Shown here piece by piece: positions 40,797 through 49,157 of a DNA stretch of 64,000 nucleotides (positions within the stretch are counted from its first letter, which is position 1; each line of letters starts with the position of its first letter). The DNA comes from Streptomyces gossypii (GTDB taxonomy: Bacteria; Actinomycetota; Actinomycetes; Streptomycetales; Streptomycetaceae). The notes beneath the pieces are model-generated. The model was not told the DNA's origin. It saw only the letters and a list, made by a program, of their open reading frames with translations, and did no database searches. The DNA is taken from positions 453,663 to 517,662 of the forward strand of contig NZ_JAJAGO010000002.1 in the NCBI RefSeq assembly GCF_025165795.1, read 5' to 3'. A program made the position numbers and the translations under genes.

Positions 40797-42020
40797 GTGG
40801 CCGAAGCGCTTCGGCGGGCCGCCGACGCCGCGGACCAAGACGGCGCCGTCCCCGAGGAGACCGCCGCCGCCGTACAGCAGGCGATCGAGGAGGCCGAGGC
40901 CGCCGACGTTGCCCAGCAGGGTGCTCTGGACTCCGCGCAGGCTCTGGCGGCAGCGGCGCTGGGTGGCCGCGCAGCCGCCGCCCGGACGGCCCCGGGCGGG
41001 GACGCCGCCTCCGCTGCCCAGCAGGCCGCTGATGACGCGGCCCAGGCCCCCACGGCGGCGAGCCCGGATGTCCGTGCGGCCACCCGGGCCGCGGCGGCGA
41101 AGGCCGCTGCGCAGGCACGGGAGGAGGCCGCGTTGATGCGCGCCTGGGGAGTGGCCCCGGACGCGCTGGAACGGATGCCGTTCGACCAGCGCGCGCGGCT
41201 CGCCGACCGGCTGCGCGTCGGCCGTCTGGGGCGATTCGCCGAACTCGTCGGACGATTCCGGCAGATGGCCACCGGCGAGCGCACCCGCAAGGTCGAGCAC
41301 GCCTCCGGCGAGCTGGTCGGGATCACCCTCGGCGATGACCTCTCCCGGGTCGTCCCCTCCGAACTCGCCACCCTCGGCGTACCGGTGATGCGCTCCGTGT
41401 TCGCCGCGAGGTTCGCCGAGGCGCGGCTGATGCTCTACGACAGCCGCGGCGAGCAGAACACCGGGAAGGGCGCCGTCATCGCGTGCGTGGACTGCTCGTA
41501 CTCCATGAACGAGCCCGGCCCCGGCGGGATCACCGGGGAGGCTTGGGCCAAAGCGTGCGCCCTGGCGCTGCTCGACCAGGCCCGCACCGCGAGAGGCGAC
41601 TTCGTGGGCATCCTGTTCTCCTCCGCCGACCAGGTGAAGGTGTGCCGCTTCCCGGCCGGCGAACCGCACGCAATCGCCGATGTGCTGTATTTCGCCGAGC
41701 ACTGCTTCGCAGGCGGCACCGACTACCAGGCGCCGCTGTCGGCAGCCGTCGCGCTGCTCGACGAGGAGTTCAACACCGACGGCCGCCAGCGCGGCGACAT
41801 CGTGATGATCACCGACGGGGTGTGCGAGGTCGCCGAGGAGTGGATGCGTGGCTGGAACGACGCCAAGCACCGACTCGGCTTCCGCTGCTTCGGCATCGCC
41901 GTCGGCGCCCCCCAAGCCGCACAGCCCGGCTCGGTCCTGGACGCGCTGAGCGACAACCTCCGCACCATCGAAGACCTGAGCGACACCCGCACCGCCGCCG
42001 ACATCTTCCGGGTCATCTGA
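40797..42020 (+). CDS. vWA domain protein (ViaA/CoxE-like), partner of a lost ATPase
   Basis: 407 residues from a GTG at 40797 without a good ribosome site. The first ~115 residues are Ala-rich helices (AEALRRAADAADQDGAVPEE). The middle holds FAELVGRFRQMATGERTRKV, and the C terminus is a vWA domain with ACVDCSYSMNEPG in place of a perfect DxSxS and ITDGVCEV as the second metal site. Such proteins work with MoxR ATPases (RavA-ViaA in E. coli) in metal-cofactor assembly or chaperone roles. The partner here is only a remnant, so function is doubtful and the true start is uncertain. Confidence 0.8.
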   Translation: MAEALRRAADAADQDGAVPEETAAAVQQAIEEAEAADVAQQGALDSAQALAAAALGGRAAAARTAPGGDAASAAQQAADDAAQAPTAASPDVRAATRAAAAKAAAQAREEAALMRAWGVAPDALERMPFDQRARLADRLRVGRLGRFAELVGRFRQMATGERTRKVEHASGELVGITLGDDLSRVVPSELATLGVPVMRSVFAARFAEARLMLYDSRGEQNTGKGAVIACVDCSYSMNEPGPGGITGEAWAKACALALLDQARTARGDFVGILFSSADQVKVCRFPAGEPHAIADVLYFAEHCFAGGTDYQAPLSAAVALLDEEFNTDGRQRGDIVMITDGVCEVAEEWMRGWNDAKHRLGFRCFGIAVGAPQAAQPGSVLDALSDNLRTIEDLSDTRTAADIFRVI

Positions 42021-42051
42021 CGACCTGGTGCACGACAGCGAGGGGAATCCC

Positions 42052-43251
42052 ATGGGCTGGGGTGCGGGGCGGGTTCTGCGAAACCGCAATGCGGGGTTGT
42101 ATCTGACCGGTGTGGTGGTTTCGGGGTTCGGCAGCTCGGCCATGGGCCTGGCAGCGGGTGTGTGGGTCAAGTCGCTCACCGGATCGGACAGTCTCGCCGC
42201 ACTGACCACGTTCTGTGTATGGGCGCCTGTGCTGGCCGGCCCCCTGATCGGCACGCTGGCCGACCGGACGCGTCGGTGGCCGCTGCTGATCTGGACCAAC
42301 CTGCTCATGGCTGTTCTGCTACTGACCTTGCTCGCCGTGCGCTCAAGCGACGGGGTCTGGATACTGTTCGCCGTTCTGACGCTGTACGGCGTCAGCGCCG
42401 TCCTGACGGATGCGGCGGAGGCCGCCCTTGTGGTCCATGCGCTGCCCAGCGATCTGCGCGGCGATTTCAACGGACTGCGCATGACAGCCAACGAGGGCAT
42501 GAAACTCATCGCCCCGCTCATCGGTGCGGGTCTGTTCGTGCAGTTCGGCGGCCCGGCCGTAGCCCTGCTCGACGCGGTGACGTTCGCACTCGCCGCCGGG
42601 GCCTTCGCCTTGATGCGCGTCTCCGAACCCGTACCGCAGTCAGCCGACGGCCGGCGGTGGACCAGACAAGTGGTCGAGGGGGCCCACTGGTTGAGCCGTC
42701 ACGCCGAGCTGCGCAGCCTGGTCGGGGCCGGAGCAGTCACCATGTGCGTGGCCGGGCTCAACGGTGCGGCGGTCTATGCCGTGGTGGACATCGGCCTTGG
42801 CCAGTCACCGGCCTTCGCGGGCGTGCTGTACGCGGTGCAGGGCGGCGGATCCGTCCTGAGCGGTGTGGCTGCCGGCGCGCTGCTGCGCCGCATGCATGAA
42901 CGGGTGTTCGCGGCGGCGGGAATCACGCTGTTCGCGCTGGGGGTCGCCCTGCGGGCCGCGCCGTCGGTGCCACTTGCGCTGATCGCCAGCGCGATGATCG
43001 GCGCAGGTCTGCCGTGTGTGCTGATCGCGTCGATGACCGCAGTGCAGCGTGAGGTCCCGGACGTTCTCCTGGGACGTGTCGCCGCCACGGCCAACACCGT
43101 CCTCTTCGCCCCCAACGCACTGGCACTCGGCGCAGGCGCAGGACTGATCGCCCTCATGGACCACAGAATCCTGCTGCTCGCCGCCGGTGCCGTGGCGGCC
43201 TTGGCTGCGCTCGGCTGTCTCCTCAAGCCCAGCCCGCCGGAACGGCAGTAG
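42052..43251 (+). CDS. Major facilitator superfamily transporter
   Basis: 399 residues from ATG 42052 (GAGGGG upstream), preferred over the GTG at 42028. About 12 membrane helices; the loop after helix 2 reads GTLADRTRRWPLLIW (MFS motif A variant), and the middle loop follows RVSEPVPQSADG. It resembles the enterobactin-exporter/MFS_3 branch. Substrate unknown. It follows the vWA gene after 31 nt and may share its transcript. Confidence 0.88.
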   Translation: MGWGAGRVLRNRNAGLYLTGVVVSGFGSSAMGLAAGVWVKSLTGSDSLAALTTFCVWAPVLAGPLIGTLADRTRRWPLLIWTNLLMAVLLLTLLAVRSSDGVWILFAVLTLYGVSAVLTDAAEAALVVHALPSDLRGDFNGLRMTANEGMKLIAPLIGAGLFVQFGGPAVALLDAVTFALAAGAFALMRVSEPVPQSADGRRWTRQVVEGAHWLSRHAELRSLVGAGAVTMCVAGLNGAAVYAVVDIGLGQSPAFAGVLYAVQGGGSVLSGVAAGALLRRMHERVFAAAGITLFALGVALRAAPSVPLALIASAMIGAGLPCVLIASMTAVQREVPDVLLGRVAATANTVLFAPNALALGAGAGLIALMDHRILLLAAGAVAALAALGCLLKPSPPERQ

Positions 43252-43295
43252 CGGAACAGCTGCTCCGGTCGGGTCGGGATCTACCAGAGGAGCCT

Positions 43296-43607
43296 CTACG
43301 GCCCTCGGCTGTCCATGAGGCCCTGGTTGGGCTCCTGGACGGGCTTGCGGCAGGCCGGTGCCGGTGAGGTGCCGGAATCCGGGGTGGGCGGGATGGGCGG
43401 TTCGCCGTCGAGGGCGAAGCAGAGCTGGGCGTGCAGCGCTTCCGCTTCGGCGGGCGAGAGGTGGAGGGCGAGGTCGCAGTCGAACTTGCCGTCCCGTTGC
43501 AGCCACAGGTGGAGGGCGTAGCGCCCGTCCGCCTGCCGCCGTACGGGCTTGCTGGGCACCCGGCGGACACACAGCCCGCGCGGGACACCGCTGGTGGCGG
43601 TCGCCAT
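43296..43607 (-). CDS. Conserved streptomycete hypothetical protein
   Basis: 103 residues. The ATG at 43607 overlaps the stop of the gene upstream as ATGA. The middle reads YALHLWLQRDGKFDCDLALH then LSPAEAEALHAQLCFAL; the last 30 residues are Pro-rich. No functional motif recognised. It forms a coupled pair with the 101-residue protein. Confidence 0.65.
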   Translation of the reverse strand: MATATSGVPRGLCVRRVPSKPVRRQADGRYALHLWLQRDGKFDCDLALHLSPAEAEALHAQLCFALDGEPPIPPTPDSGTSPAPACRKPVQEPNQGLMDSRGP

Positions 43608-43912
43608 CAGGCCGCCACCTCCAGCGTGGCCAGCCGCTCATGCGCCAGGAGGTAGGGCCGTACGAGGGGGCTGGCGCCGTCGAGGGCCGGACCGTCGCCG
43701 TCCGGCGGTGGCAGCGTCCGTGCCCGCGCACGGTGCGGCTCGGGCCGCACCCACGGCGGTGCGGCGGCGCGTACGAGCAGCCGCCGCCCGGACGTGGTGC
43801 GGGGGCCCGCCTGCGCGAGCGGGTGCTCGCGGTGCCGCCCCGTCGCCGGGGCGAGCACGCGCAGAATGCGAGCGAGTGTTCGTTGCAGGATGGACCGGAT
43901 ACGGTGATTCAC
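43607..43912 (-). CDS. Conserved streptomycete hypothetical protein, basic
   Basis: 101 residues from a GTG at 43912 (GGAG 8 nt upstream), favoured over the ATG at 43927 that lacks a ribosome site. Arg-rich throughout with ILQRTLARILRVLAP near the start and a terminal DGASPLVRPYLLAHERL, a C-terminal pattern I recall from a common Streptomyces family. Its promoter carries an AT-rich palindrome over the -35. Function unknown. Confidence 0.65.
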   Translation of the reverse strand: MNHRIRSILQRTLARILRVLAPATGRHREHPLAQAGPRTTSGRRLLVRAAAPPWVRPEPHRARARTLPPPDGDGPALDGASPLVRPYLLAHERLATLEVAA

Positions 43913-44010
43913 GTTGACGCTCCACATAAGCGTTGGCCATGCCCCGGGGTGCGGACACACCGCCGGGGCGCCTTGGATCTCCGACACCCCTGGGCCTCGG
44001 AGACAACCTC

Positions 44011-44051
44011 AACATAGCGTCAAAAGCGGTGCGAATACAACGTGTTGTATT
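44011..44051 (-). promoter_or_regulatory. Promoter with AATACAAC/GTTGTATT palindrome
   Basis: Minus strand: -35 TTGTAT (44035-44040), 18-nt spacer, -10 TATGTT (44011-44016). AATACAAC-GT-GTTGTATT at 44034-44051 covers the -35. A repressor bound here would block the hypothetical gene pair 43912-43296. The XRE regulator next door is the obvious candidate. Confidence 0.65.
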
Positions 44052-44097
44052 GAGGTGTCGGGAGTGGCATATGCCGATCCCGAATCCATGGGAACCG

Positions 44098-44289
44098 TTA
44101 CGTCAAGTCGCCGTATGCTCCAGCCTTGACGTGCGCCAGGAAGGCTCGGCAAGTTTCCGGTGCCGCTTTCACAATCATGTTCGGGTCGTCACTCTCCCGC
44201 ATCATGATGTCGCCGCCCTGCCGGGCGAGTTCGAGACAATTACCGTCGGGCTGCTCGGAGAACGAGGATTTGCGCCAACGTATGTGCAC
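44098..44289 (-). CDS. DUF397 domain protein, partner of XRE regulator
   Basis: 63 residues from a GTG at 44289 with GAGAGAAGA upstream. RWRKSSFSEQPDGNCLELAR matches the DUF397 core, then MMRESDDPN and a terminal FLAHVKAGAYGDLT. It starts 13 nt after the XRE gene. Such pairs are numerous in Streptomyces and some regulate development (whiJ/abaA-type loci). The small protein is thought to modulate the regulator. Confidence 0.9.
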   Translation of the reverse strand: MHIRWRKSSFSEQPDGNCLELARQGGDIMMRESDDPNMIVKAAPETCRAFLAHVKAGAYGDLT

Positions 44290-44302
44290 TCTTCTCTCAC
44301 CT

Positions 44303-45163
44303 TCAGAGTTGCTTGGCAGCGACGCGGATGAAATCACGTGAACCGTCCGGTCCAAGACAGCGCTGCTCCATGCGGTCCAGTACCGCGCGGTAGTTCGCGA
44401 GATGGGTCTCGGCATGCAGGAAGGACGAGCCCACGGGCGTGTCCGTCTGCACCGTATCGAGCTGGGTGACCGGCCCGCACGCGTAGAGAGTCGAGCCACC
44501 GGCAGTCGGGAAGCCGCCCGCTGCGAACGGCAGCAGGCGAACGGCCACATTGTCCCGGGTGGACTGTTCCAGCACGTGAGCCAGTTGAGCTCGACTCACC
44601 TGCCTGTCGCCGAACCGCATACGCAGTGCTGCCTCATGGATGATGAACGTGCACTGCGGTGCCCCCGGCCGGTCAAGTACCTCGCTGCGCCGCAGCCGGA
44701 AGGTGAGCTTGCGCTCGAAGTCCTCCGGCGCCAGAGCCGGCACTGCCTCCTCGAAGATGGCGCGGGTGTAGTCCTCGTGCTGAAGGAGTCCGGGCATGTG
44801 TGTGATCTGGGCCGCGCGGAGCGCCACCGCGCGATGCTCCAGCTCCGCGAGATCCAGCACTGCCGACACCAGCACATCCCGGTACTCGTCCCACCAGTTC
44901 GGAAGGGCAGCGCGCCGCTCTCGTGCCATCTCGACGAGCGCTTCGACGTAGTCGGGATCCGGGCACGAATAGTTGGCAGCCCACACGCGCACTCGGTCGG
45001 AGCTGACTCCGAAGCGACCGGATTCGATGTTGCTGACGGTCGTCCGGTCCGTGCGATGCATGTCGGCAGCTTCGGTCAGGGACAGCCCCACCCGCTCCCG
45101 CATCTTGCGCAGCTCCGCACCCAGCCGCCGCTGCCGCTCGGTCGGGGGCTTCCTCGCCGCCAT
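44303..45163 (-). CDS. XRE helix-turn-helix regulator with DUF5753 domain (WhiJ-like)
   Basis: 286 residues from ATG 45163, with GGAGGGGGAG upstream. An N-terminal HTH (about 12-65) has LGAELRKMRERVGLSLTEAA and TTVSNIESGR. The DUF5753 region follows: AAQITHMPGLLQHEDYTRAI, with the C-terminal half ending RDFIRVAAKQL. This is the standard WhiJ/AbaA-like regulator paired with a DUF397 protein. Probable targets include its own and neighbouring promoters. Confidence 0.92.
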   Translation of the reverse strand: MAARKPPTERQRRLGAELRKMRERVGLSLTEAADMHRTDRTTVSNIESGRFGVSSDRVRVWAANYSCPDPDYVEALVEMARERRAALPNWWDEYRDVLVSAVLDLAELEHRAVALRAAQITHMPGLLQHEDYTRAIFEEAVPALAPEDFERKLTFRLRRSEVLDRPGAPQCTFIIHEAALRMRFGDRQVSRAQLAHVLEQSTRDNVAVRLLPFAAGGFPTAGGSTLYACGPVTQLDTVQTDTPVGSSFLHAETHLANYRAVLDRMEQRCLGPDGSRDFIRVAAKQL

Positions 45164-45236
45164 CGGTCTCCCCCTCCGTCCACCACTCCGCGCCAGGGTA
45201 TCCGTGCGGCTGGTCCGCTGGTGCCTGTGGCAGCGG

Positions 45237-45339
45237 AGAGCCCTCTGAGGGACTCCCGGTGGCCACAACCACCTCGTGGGGTGGAGGGATCCAGTTCCCT
45301 GGTTCCGGCCGTACTCCGGGCAGCCCTTCAGAGGGCTCT
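45237..45339. repeat. 12-bp inverted repeat in the XRE upstream region
   Basis: AGAGCCCTCTGA at 45237-45248 and TCAGAGGGCTCT at 45328-45339, 79 nt apart, lie between the XRE gene and the small divergent gene. The arms could be operator half-sites or a long hairpin. Confidence 0.6.
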
Positions 45340-45426
45340 TACTACGCGACCGATTGTACTCTGCGTGACCCAAGCATCACCTTTCGGGCATGAGTCGACC
45401 CTCGCTTGGACGACGGAGGAGCAAGG

Positions 45427-45597
45427 ATGAGCACGGTCCGCTGGGAAGGCGTCAAGCGCAGGGCGCAGGAGCGCCGGGTGGCCCTGGGGCTGCCAGTCCG
45501 CACCGCAGAGGAGAAGCAGGCCGCCATGGGCCGTCTCCATGCCAAGCTCCGGAGGGAGCAGCATCCGTTTCCGGATCTTGATCGGTCGATGGAATGA
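45427..45597 (+). CDS. 56-residue hypothetical protein
   Basis: From ATG 45427 with GGAGGAG at 6-7 nt. The product is charged and mostly helical (VRWEGVKRRAQERRVALGLP, AAMGRLHAKLRREQHPFPDL). It is divergent from the XRE regulator and ends inside the left arm of a 19-bp inverted repeat. Function unknown; a small regulator or antitoxin-like role cannot be excluded. Confidence 0.6.
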   Translation: MSTVRWEGVKRRAQERRVALGLPVRTAEEKQAAMGRLHAKLRREQHPFPDLDRSME

Positions 45598-45635
45598 CCA
45601 CGTAAGCGTGCTGAAAGTGGTCATTCCATCGACCG
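45583..45635 (+). terminator. 19-bp perfect inverted repeat terminator
   Basis: CGGTCGATGGAATGACCAC (45583-45601) pairs with 45617-45635 across a 15-nt loop. It overlaps the last codons of the small gene and lies between it and the convergent Uma2-type gene. Its outer 14 bases match the inverted repeat at 20777 except one. Confidence 0.85.
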
Positions 45636-45654
45636 ACTCGGGTCACGAGCGGGG

Positions 45655-46202
45655 TCACGGGGTCAGGGTCTGGAACTCGCCGGTCTCCAGGGTGACGTCC
45701 AGGACGCCGACCGGGACGGGCTCGCCGAAGGCGCTGGTGCGCTCGTTCCGGTAGTCGCGGCTTCCGGCGGAGGGCTCGGTGAGCAGGACGCACTGGCCCT
45801 GCAAGGGATCGACGATGAGATACGCGGGTACCCCCCGGCGGCGTACACCTGGCGTTTGGCCTTGTAATCGCGGTCGACGCTGGTCCGGGAGACCACCTCG
45901 ACCACCAGGGTCACCGCCCCCGAGGGGATCAGCCGCCCGGCTCCTCGCACCGCGCCGCGCTCGTACACGACGAGGTCCGGCTGCGGCTCGCTCGACTCCG
46001 CGGGGATCGCGATGTCCTGTGTCTGGACGCGATGCCACTGGGCACGGGGGATCTGGTCCATCAGGGACTCGACGATCCAGTTGAGGACCCGGTCGGGCCC
46101 AGCCATCATCAGGATCTCGCCCCTGATCAGCTCGGCCTTGAACCCTTCGGGGACGACGAGTTCCTCGAAGAAACGCAGTACGCGGTCGTCCAGTGTGGTC
46201 AT
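45655..46202 (-). pseudogene. Uma2 family (DUF820) endonuclease-like gene with a frameshift
   Basis: Would encode ~182 residues from ATG 46202. The PD-(D/E)XK-like pattern of Uma2 proteins is visible: PQPDLVVYERG, TLVVEVVS and KAKRQVYAAGG. At a run of six C (plus strand 45831-45836) the frame changes: the downstream part VPAYLIVDPLQGQCVLLTEP continues one base out of phase to a stop at 45655. One extra G on the coding strand would restore it. As sequenced, translation continues in the wrong frame to a stop at 45663. Either a recent mutation, homopolymer slippage, or a sequencing error. Confidence 0.8.
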
Positions 46203-46313
46203 GCCGCGCTCCTTCCGGACATCGCCGGTGGTGATGTGGCCAGGATGGACGGATCGCACGCGGAGACGCGGCCCCGCCCGGCGAGTGCCGGACGGGGGCC
46301 GCCCCGGCCGGGC

Positions 46314-47597
46314 CTACAGGAAGGAGTGGATCTGGATGGTCTCGTCGCGGCCGGGGCCGACGCCGATCGCGGAGATGCGGGCGCCCGACATCTCCTCCAG
46401 TGCCTTCACGTACGCCTGCGCGTTCTTCGGCAGGTCGTCGAAGCTCTTCGCCTTCGTGATGTCCTCGGTCCATCCCGGCAGGTACTCGTACACCGGCTTC
46501 GCGTGGTGGAAGTCGGTCTGGCTGTACGGGAGCTCCTCGACGCGCTTGCCGTCGACCTCGTAGGCAACGCAGACCGGGATGCGCTCCCAGCCGGTGAGGA
46601 CGTCCAGCTTGGTGAGGAAGAAGTCCGTCAGCCCGTTGACGCGCGTCGCGTAGCGCGCGATCACCGCGTCGAACCAGCCGCAGCGGCGGTCTCGGCCCGT
46701 GGTGACGCCGCGCTCGCCGCCGATGCGGCGCAGCGCCTCGCCGTCGGCGTCCAGCAGTTCGGTCGGGAAGGGGCCCGCGCCGACGCGGGTGGTGTACGCC
46801 TTCAGGATGCCGATGACCCGGCTGATCTTCGTCGGCCCGACACCCGATCCCGTACAGGCGCCGCCCGCAGTGGGGTTGGAGGAGGTGACGAACGGGTACG
46901 TCCCGTGGTCCACGTCCAGCAGGGTGCCCTGGCCACCCTCGAAGAGGACGACCTTGCCGTCGTCGACGGCGTTGTTCAGGAGCAAGGTGGTGTCGGCGAC
47001 ATAACCACGCAGCTGATCGGCGTATCCGAGGAGTTCCTCGACTACCTGTTCCGGAGCGATGGCGCGGCGGTTGTAGAGCTTGGCCATGACCTGGTTCTTG
47101 AAGTCGAGCGCCGCTTCGACCTTCTGCAGCAGGATCGACTCGTCGAAGAGGTCCTGGACGCGGATGCCCACCCGGTTGATCTTGTCGGCATACGTGGGGC
47201 CGATGCCGCGCCCCGTGGTGCCGATCTTCCGCTTGCCGAGGAAGCGTTCCGTCACCTTGTCGAGCGTCTCGTGGTACGGCGTGATCAGATGCGCGTTGCC
47301 GCTGATCAGCAGCTTGGACGTGTCGATGCCGCGCGCGTTCAGTCCGCTCAGCTCGGAGAGCAGGACCGACGGGTCGACGACGACGCCGTTGCCGATGACG
47401 GGCACGCACCCCGGCGAGAGGATTCCGGAGGGGAGCAGATGCAGCGCGTACGTCTGGTCGCCGACGACGACCGTGTGACCGGCGTTGTTACCGCCCTGGT
47501 AGCGGACCACATAATCGACCGAGCCGCCGAGCAGATCGGTGGCCTTTCCCTTGCCCTCGTCACCCCACTGAGCACCGAGCAGCACAAGTGCGGGCAC
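46314..47597 (-). CDS. purA: Adenylosuccinate synthase
   Basis: 427 residues, the usual length, from a GTG at 47597 with GGAAGGGG upstream. Complete signature: [20 protein letters not shown] with the GTP-binding GDEGKG and catalytic Asp, then [17 protein letters not shown], and [20 protein letters not shown]. It catalyses GTP-dependent condensation of IMP with aspartate in the first committed step to AMP. A 5' leader of about 125 nt carries a hairpin. The divergent neighbour is a lipid-kinase-like protein, the usual streptomycete arrangement. Confidence 0.98.
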   Translation of the reverse strand: MPALVLLGAQWGDEGKGKATDLLGGSVDYVVRYQGGNNAGHTVVVGDQTYALHLLPSGILSPGCVPVIGNGVVVDPSVLLSELSGLNARGIDTSKLLISGNAHLITPYHETLDKVTERFLGKRKIGTTGRGIGPTYADKINRVGIRVQDLFDESILLQKVEAALDFKNQVMAKLYNRRAIAPEQVVEELLGYADQLRGYVADTTLLLNNAVDDGKVVLFEGGQGTLLDVDHGTYPFVTSSNPTAGGACTGSGVGPTKISRVIGILKAYTTRVGAGPFPTELLDADGEALRRIGGERGVTTGRDRRCGWFDAVIARYATRVNGLTDFFLTKLDVLTGWERIPVCVAYEVDGKRVEELPYSQTDFHHAKPVYEYLPGWTEDITKAKSFDDLPKNAQAYVKALEEMSGARISAIGVGPGRDETIQIHSFL

Positions 47598-47688
47598 AGG
47601 CGTACACCCCTTCCGGGCGGGGCATGTCCCACGTGCGTGGCGCTTGTGCCATCGCGTGATCCGTGAAACCGGTGCCCCAGATAGTTGA

Positions 47689-47733
47689 AGCCCCTGGCGC
47701 AACAGCGACAGGGGCTCTTGCACCGAGAGATTA
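47689..47733 (-). promoter_or_regulatory. purA promoter and leader hairpin
   Basis: Minus strand: TAATCT (47728-47733) is a plausible -10. The predicted transcript then begins close to AGCCCCTG/CAGGGGCT, an 8-bp stem (47689-47696 with 47709-47716) with a 12-nt loop. I see no known purine riboswitch core. Confidence 0.45.
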
Positions 47734-47842
47734 CCGGAACTGTTTACCGGGGTGCGAACAGGCGACCCTCCGCCGTCAGGCGTCAGGGGTACCGGGGCCC
47801 TGGTGGGACCTCGGAGATTCGCAGTCCTGAGAGAGGAACAAG

Positions 47843-49036
47843 GTGTCGGCTCCAGACCTGCTCGTGGTCATCGATCCCGTCGCACGGCTGACGGATGGGG
47901 AGTCCGTGAGAATCGCGCGTGACGTGCTGTGCGCGGGAGCCCCGGGCACGAAGGTATGCCTTCTCGAACACCCGACGGACGTGGCCCGCGTCCTCGCACG
48001 CCGGGGCAGTCGGCGCCCCGTCCTGATCGGCGACGACCGGGCGCTGCTGCGTACGGTCCAGCTGCTGCACCGGGAGCGGGAGCTGTCCGCGTGCGCGCTG
48101 GCGGTGGTGCCCGTGGGGCCGCCGGGGGCGATCGCGCTGGCCTGCGCGCTGGGCATCCCGTGCACGGCGGTCGACGCCTCCCGCGCGGTGCTCGGCGGCA
48201 CGGACTGCCCGATGGACCTGCTGGTCGACGACAGCGGCGGGGTGGTGCTGGGCGCGCTCCGCGTCCCGGCCGGGCCGCAGGGCGGCGGGTCGCGCGGGTC
48301 GCGGGCGTACGGACGGAAGGGCGGCGGCTGGGACGGCGAGGGCGCGGCGTACGGCGCCGAGGAGTGCGAGGAGCGCGACGCGTACGGCTACGGCTACGGC
48401 TACGGCTACGAGGGGCGGGAGGGAACGGGCAGGCGCGACGGCCGGGACGGGCGCGACGGCCGGGACGGACGGGATGGGCGTGATGGCCGCGACCAGCGTG
48501 ACCAGCGTGACCAGCGCGACGGGCGTGACGGCCGGGACGGATTCGGCGCGGAGGGCGGCACGGCCGCACCGGGCGGCGGCCGGGACACCGGGCCGGAGCC
48601 GGAGGACGGCGACCTCGGCTCCCGGTGGGCGCCGCCGCTGCGGAGCTGCCGCGCGCTGGTACGGACGCTGGCGCGGCCCCTGGCCCGTCCGCTGCCGCTG
48701 CTGGCCGCGCTGGCCGCGCCGGGCGGCGGACGGGGCGGCTCGGCGGGCGGCGGCGGGCCGCAGCGGCTGCGGGTGGAGGCGGACGGCGCGGTCCTCGCCG
48801 ACCTGGACCGGCCGGTCACCCAGGTGTCCCTCGCACCGGGTGACGGCGGGCTCGCGGAGGTCGTCGTACGGCAGCGGTCCTCCAGCACGCCGGTACGGGC
48901 GCGGGCCCGTACGGTCACCGTCTCCGGGCCGGACTTCCGCTACCGCGCGGACGCGGTGGTGGGCGGCCCGGTGCGGGCACGGACCTGGACGGCGCTGGAG
49001 TCCGCCTGGAGCCTGACGCTGCCGGGCCAGCGCTGA
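47843..49036 (+). CDS. Diacylglycerol-kinase-like protein with a long low-complexity insert
   Basis: 397 residues from a GTG at 47843. The N-terminal ~145 residues resemble a DAGK catalytic domain, but the GGDGT site reads [10 protein letters not shown], so kinase activity is doubtful. Residues ~150-250 are Gly-rich repeats: YG repeats, then GRD/DQR triplets. The remainder (about 265-397) is a beta-rich C-terminal domain ([20 protein letters not shown]) as in lipid kinases. It is divergent from purA. Possible roles: lipid or sphingosine-like phosphorylation, or a regulator that lost activity. Confidence 0.75.
   Translation: MSAPDLLVVIDPVARLTDGESVRIARDVLCAGAPGTKVCLLEHPTDVARVLARRGSRRPVLIGDDRALLRTVQLLHRERELSACALAVVPVGPPGAIALACALGIPCTAVDASRAVLGGTDCPMDLLVDDSGGVVLGALRVPAGPQGGGSRGSRAYGRKGGGWDGEGAAYGAEECEERDAYGYGYGYGYEGREGTGRRDGRDGRDGRDGRDGRDGRDQRDQRDQRDGRDGRDGFGAEGGTAAPGGGRDTGPEPEDGDLGSRWAPPLRSCRALVRTLARPLARPLPLLAALAAPGGGRGGSAGGGGPQRLRVEADGAVLADLDRPVTQVSLAPGDGGLAEVVVRQRSSSTPVRARARTVTVSGPDFRYRADAVVGGPVRARTWTALESAWSLTLPGQR
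48379..48540. repeat. Low-complexity tandem coding repeats (Tyr-Gly; Gly-Arg-Asp)
   Basis: In-frame 6-bp TACGGC units, about four and a half copies, are followed by 9-bp-like GACGGCCGG/GACGGGCGC units and three GACCAGCGT-type units. They encode the insert of the DAGK-like protein and probably change length between strains. Confidence 0.8.
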
Positions 49037-49054
49037 CACGGCGCCGCAGGGCTG

Positions 49055-49133
49055 CCTGCGGTCCTGCGGTCCTGCGGTCCTGCGGTCCTGCGGTCCTGCG
49101 GTCCTGCGGTCCTGCGGTCCTGCGGTCCTGCGG
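49055..49133. repeat. Ten-copy tandem repeat of CCTGCGGT
   Basis: Nine perfect 8-bp units and a partial tenth lie between the convergent DAGK-like and WYL genes, 19 nt past the former's stop. No spacers are present, so it is a minisatellite rather than a CRISPR array. Confidence 0.95.
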
Positions 49134-49157
49134 GTCTCGTGGGTCCTGCGGGGCCGC

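Noticed and set aside
49055-49133. CRISPR array
   Set aside because: Units are 8 bp and contiguous, with no spacers and no cas genes.
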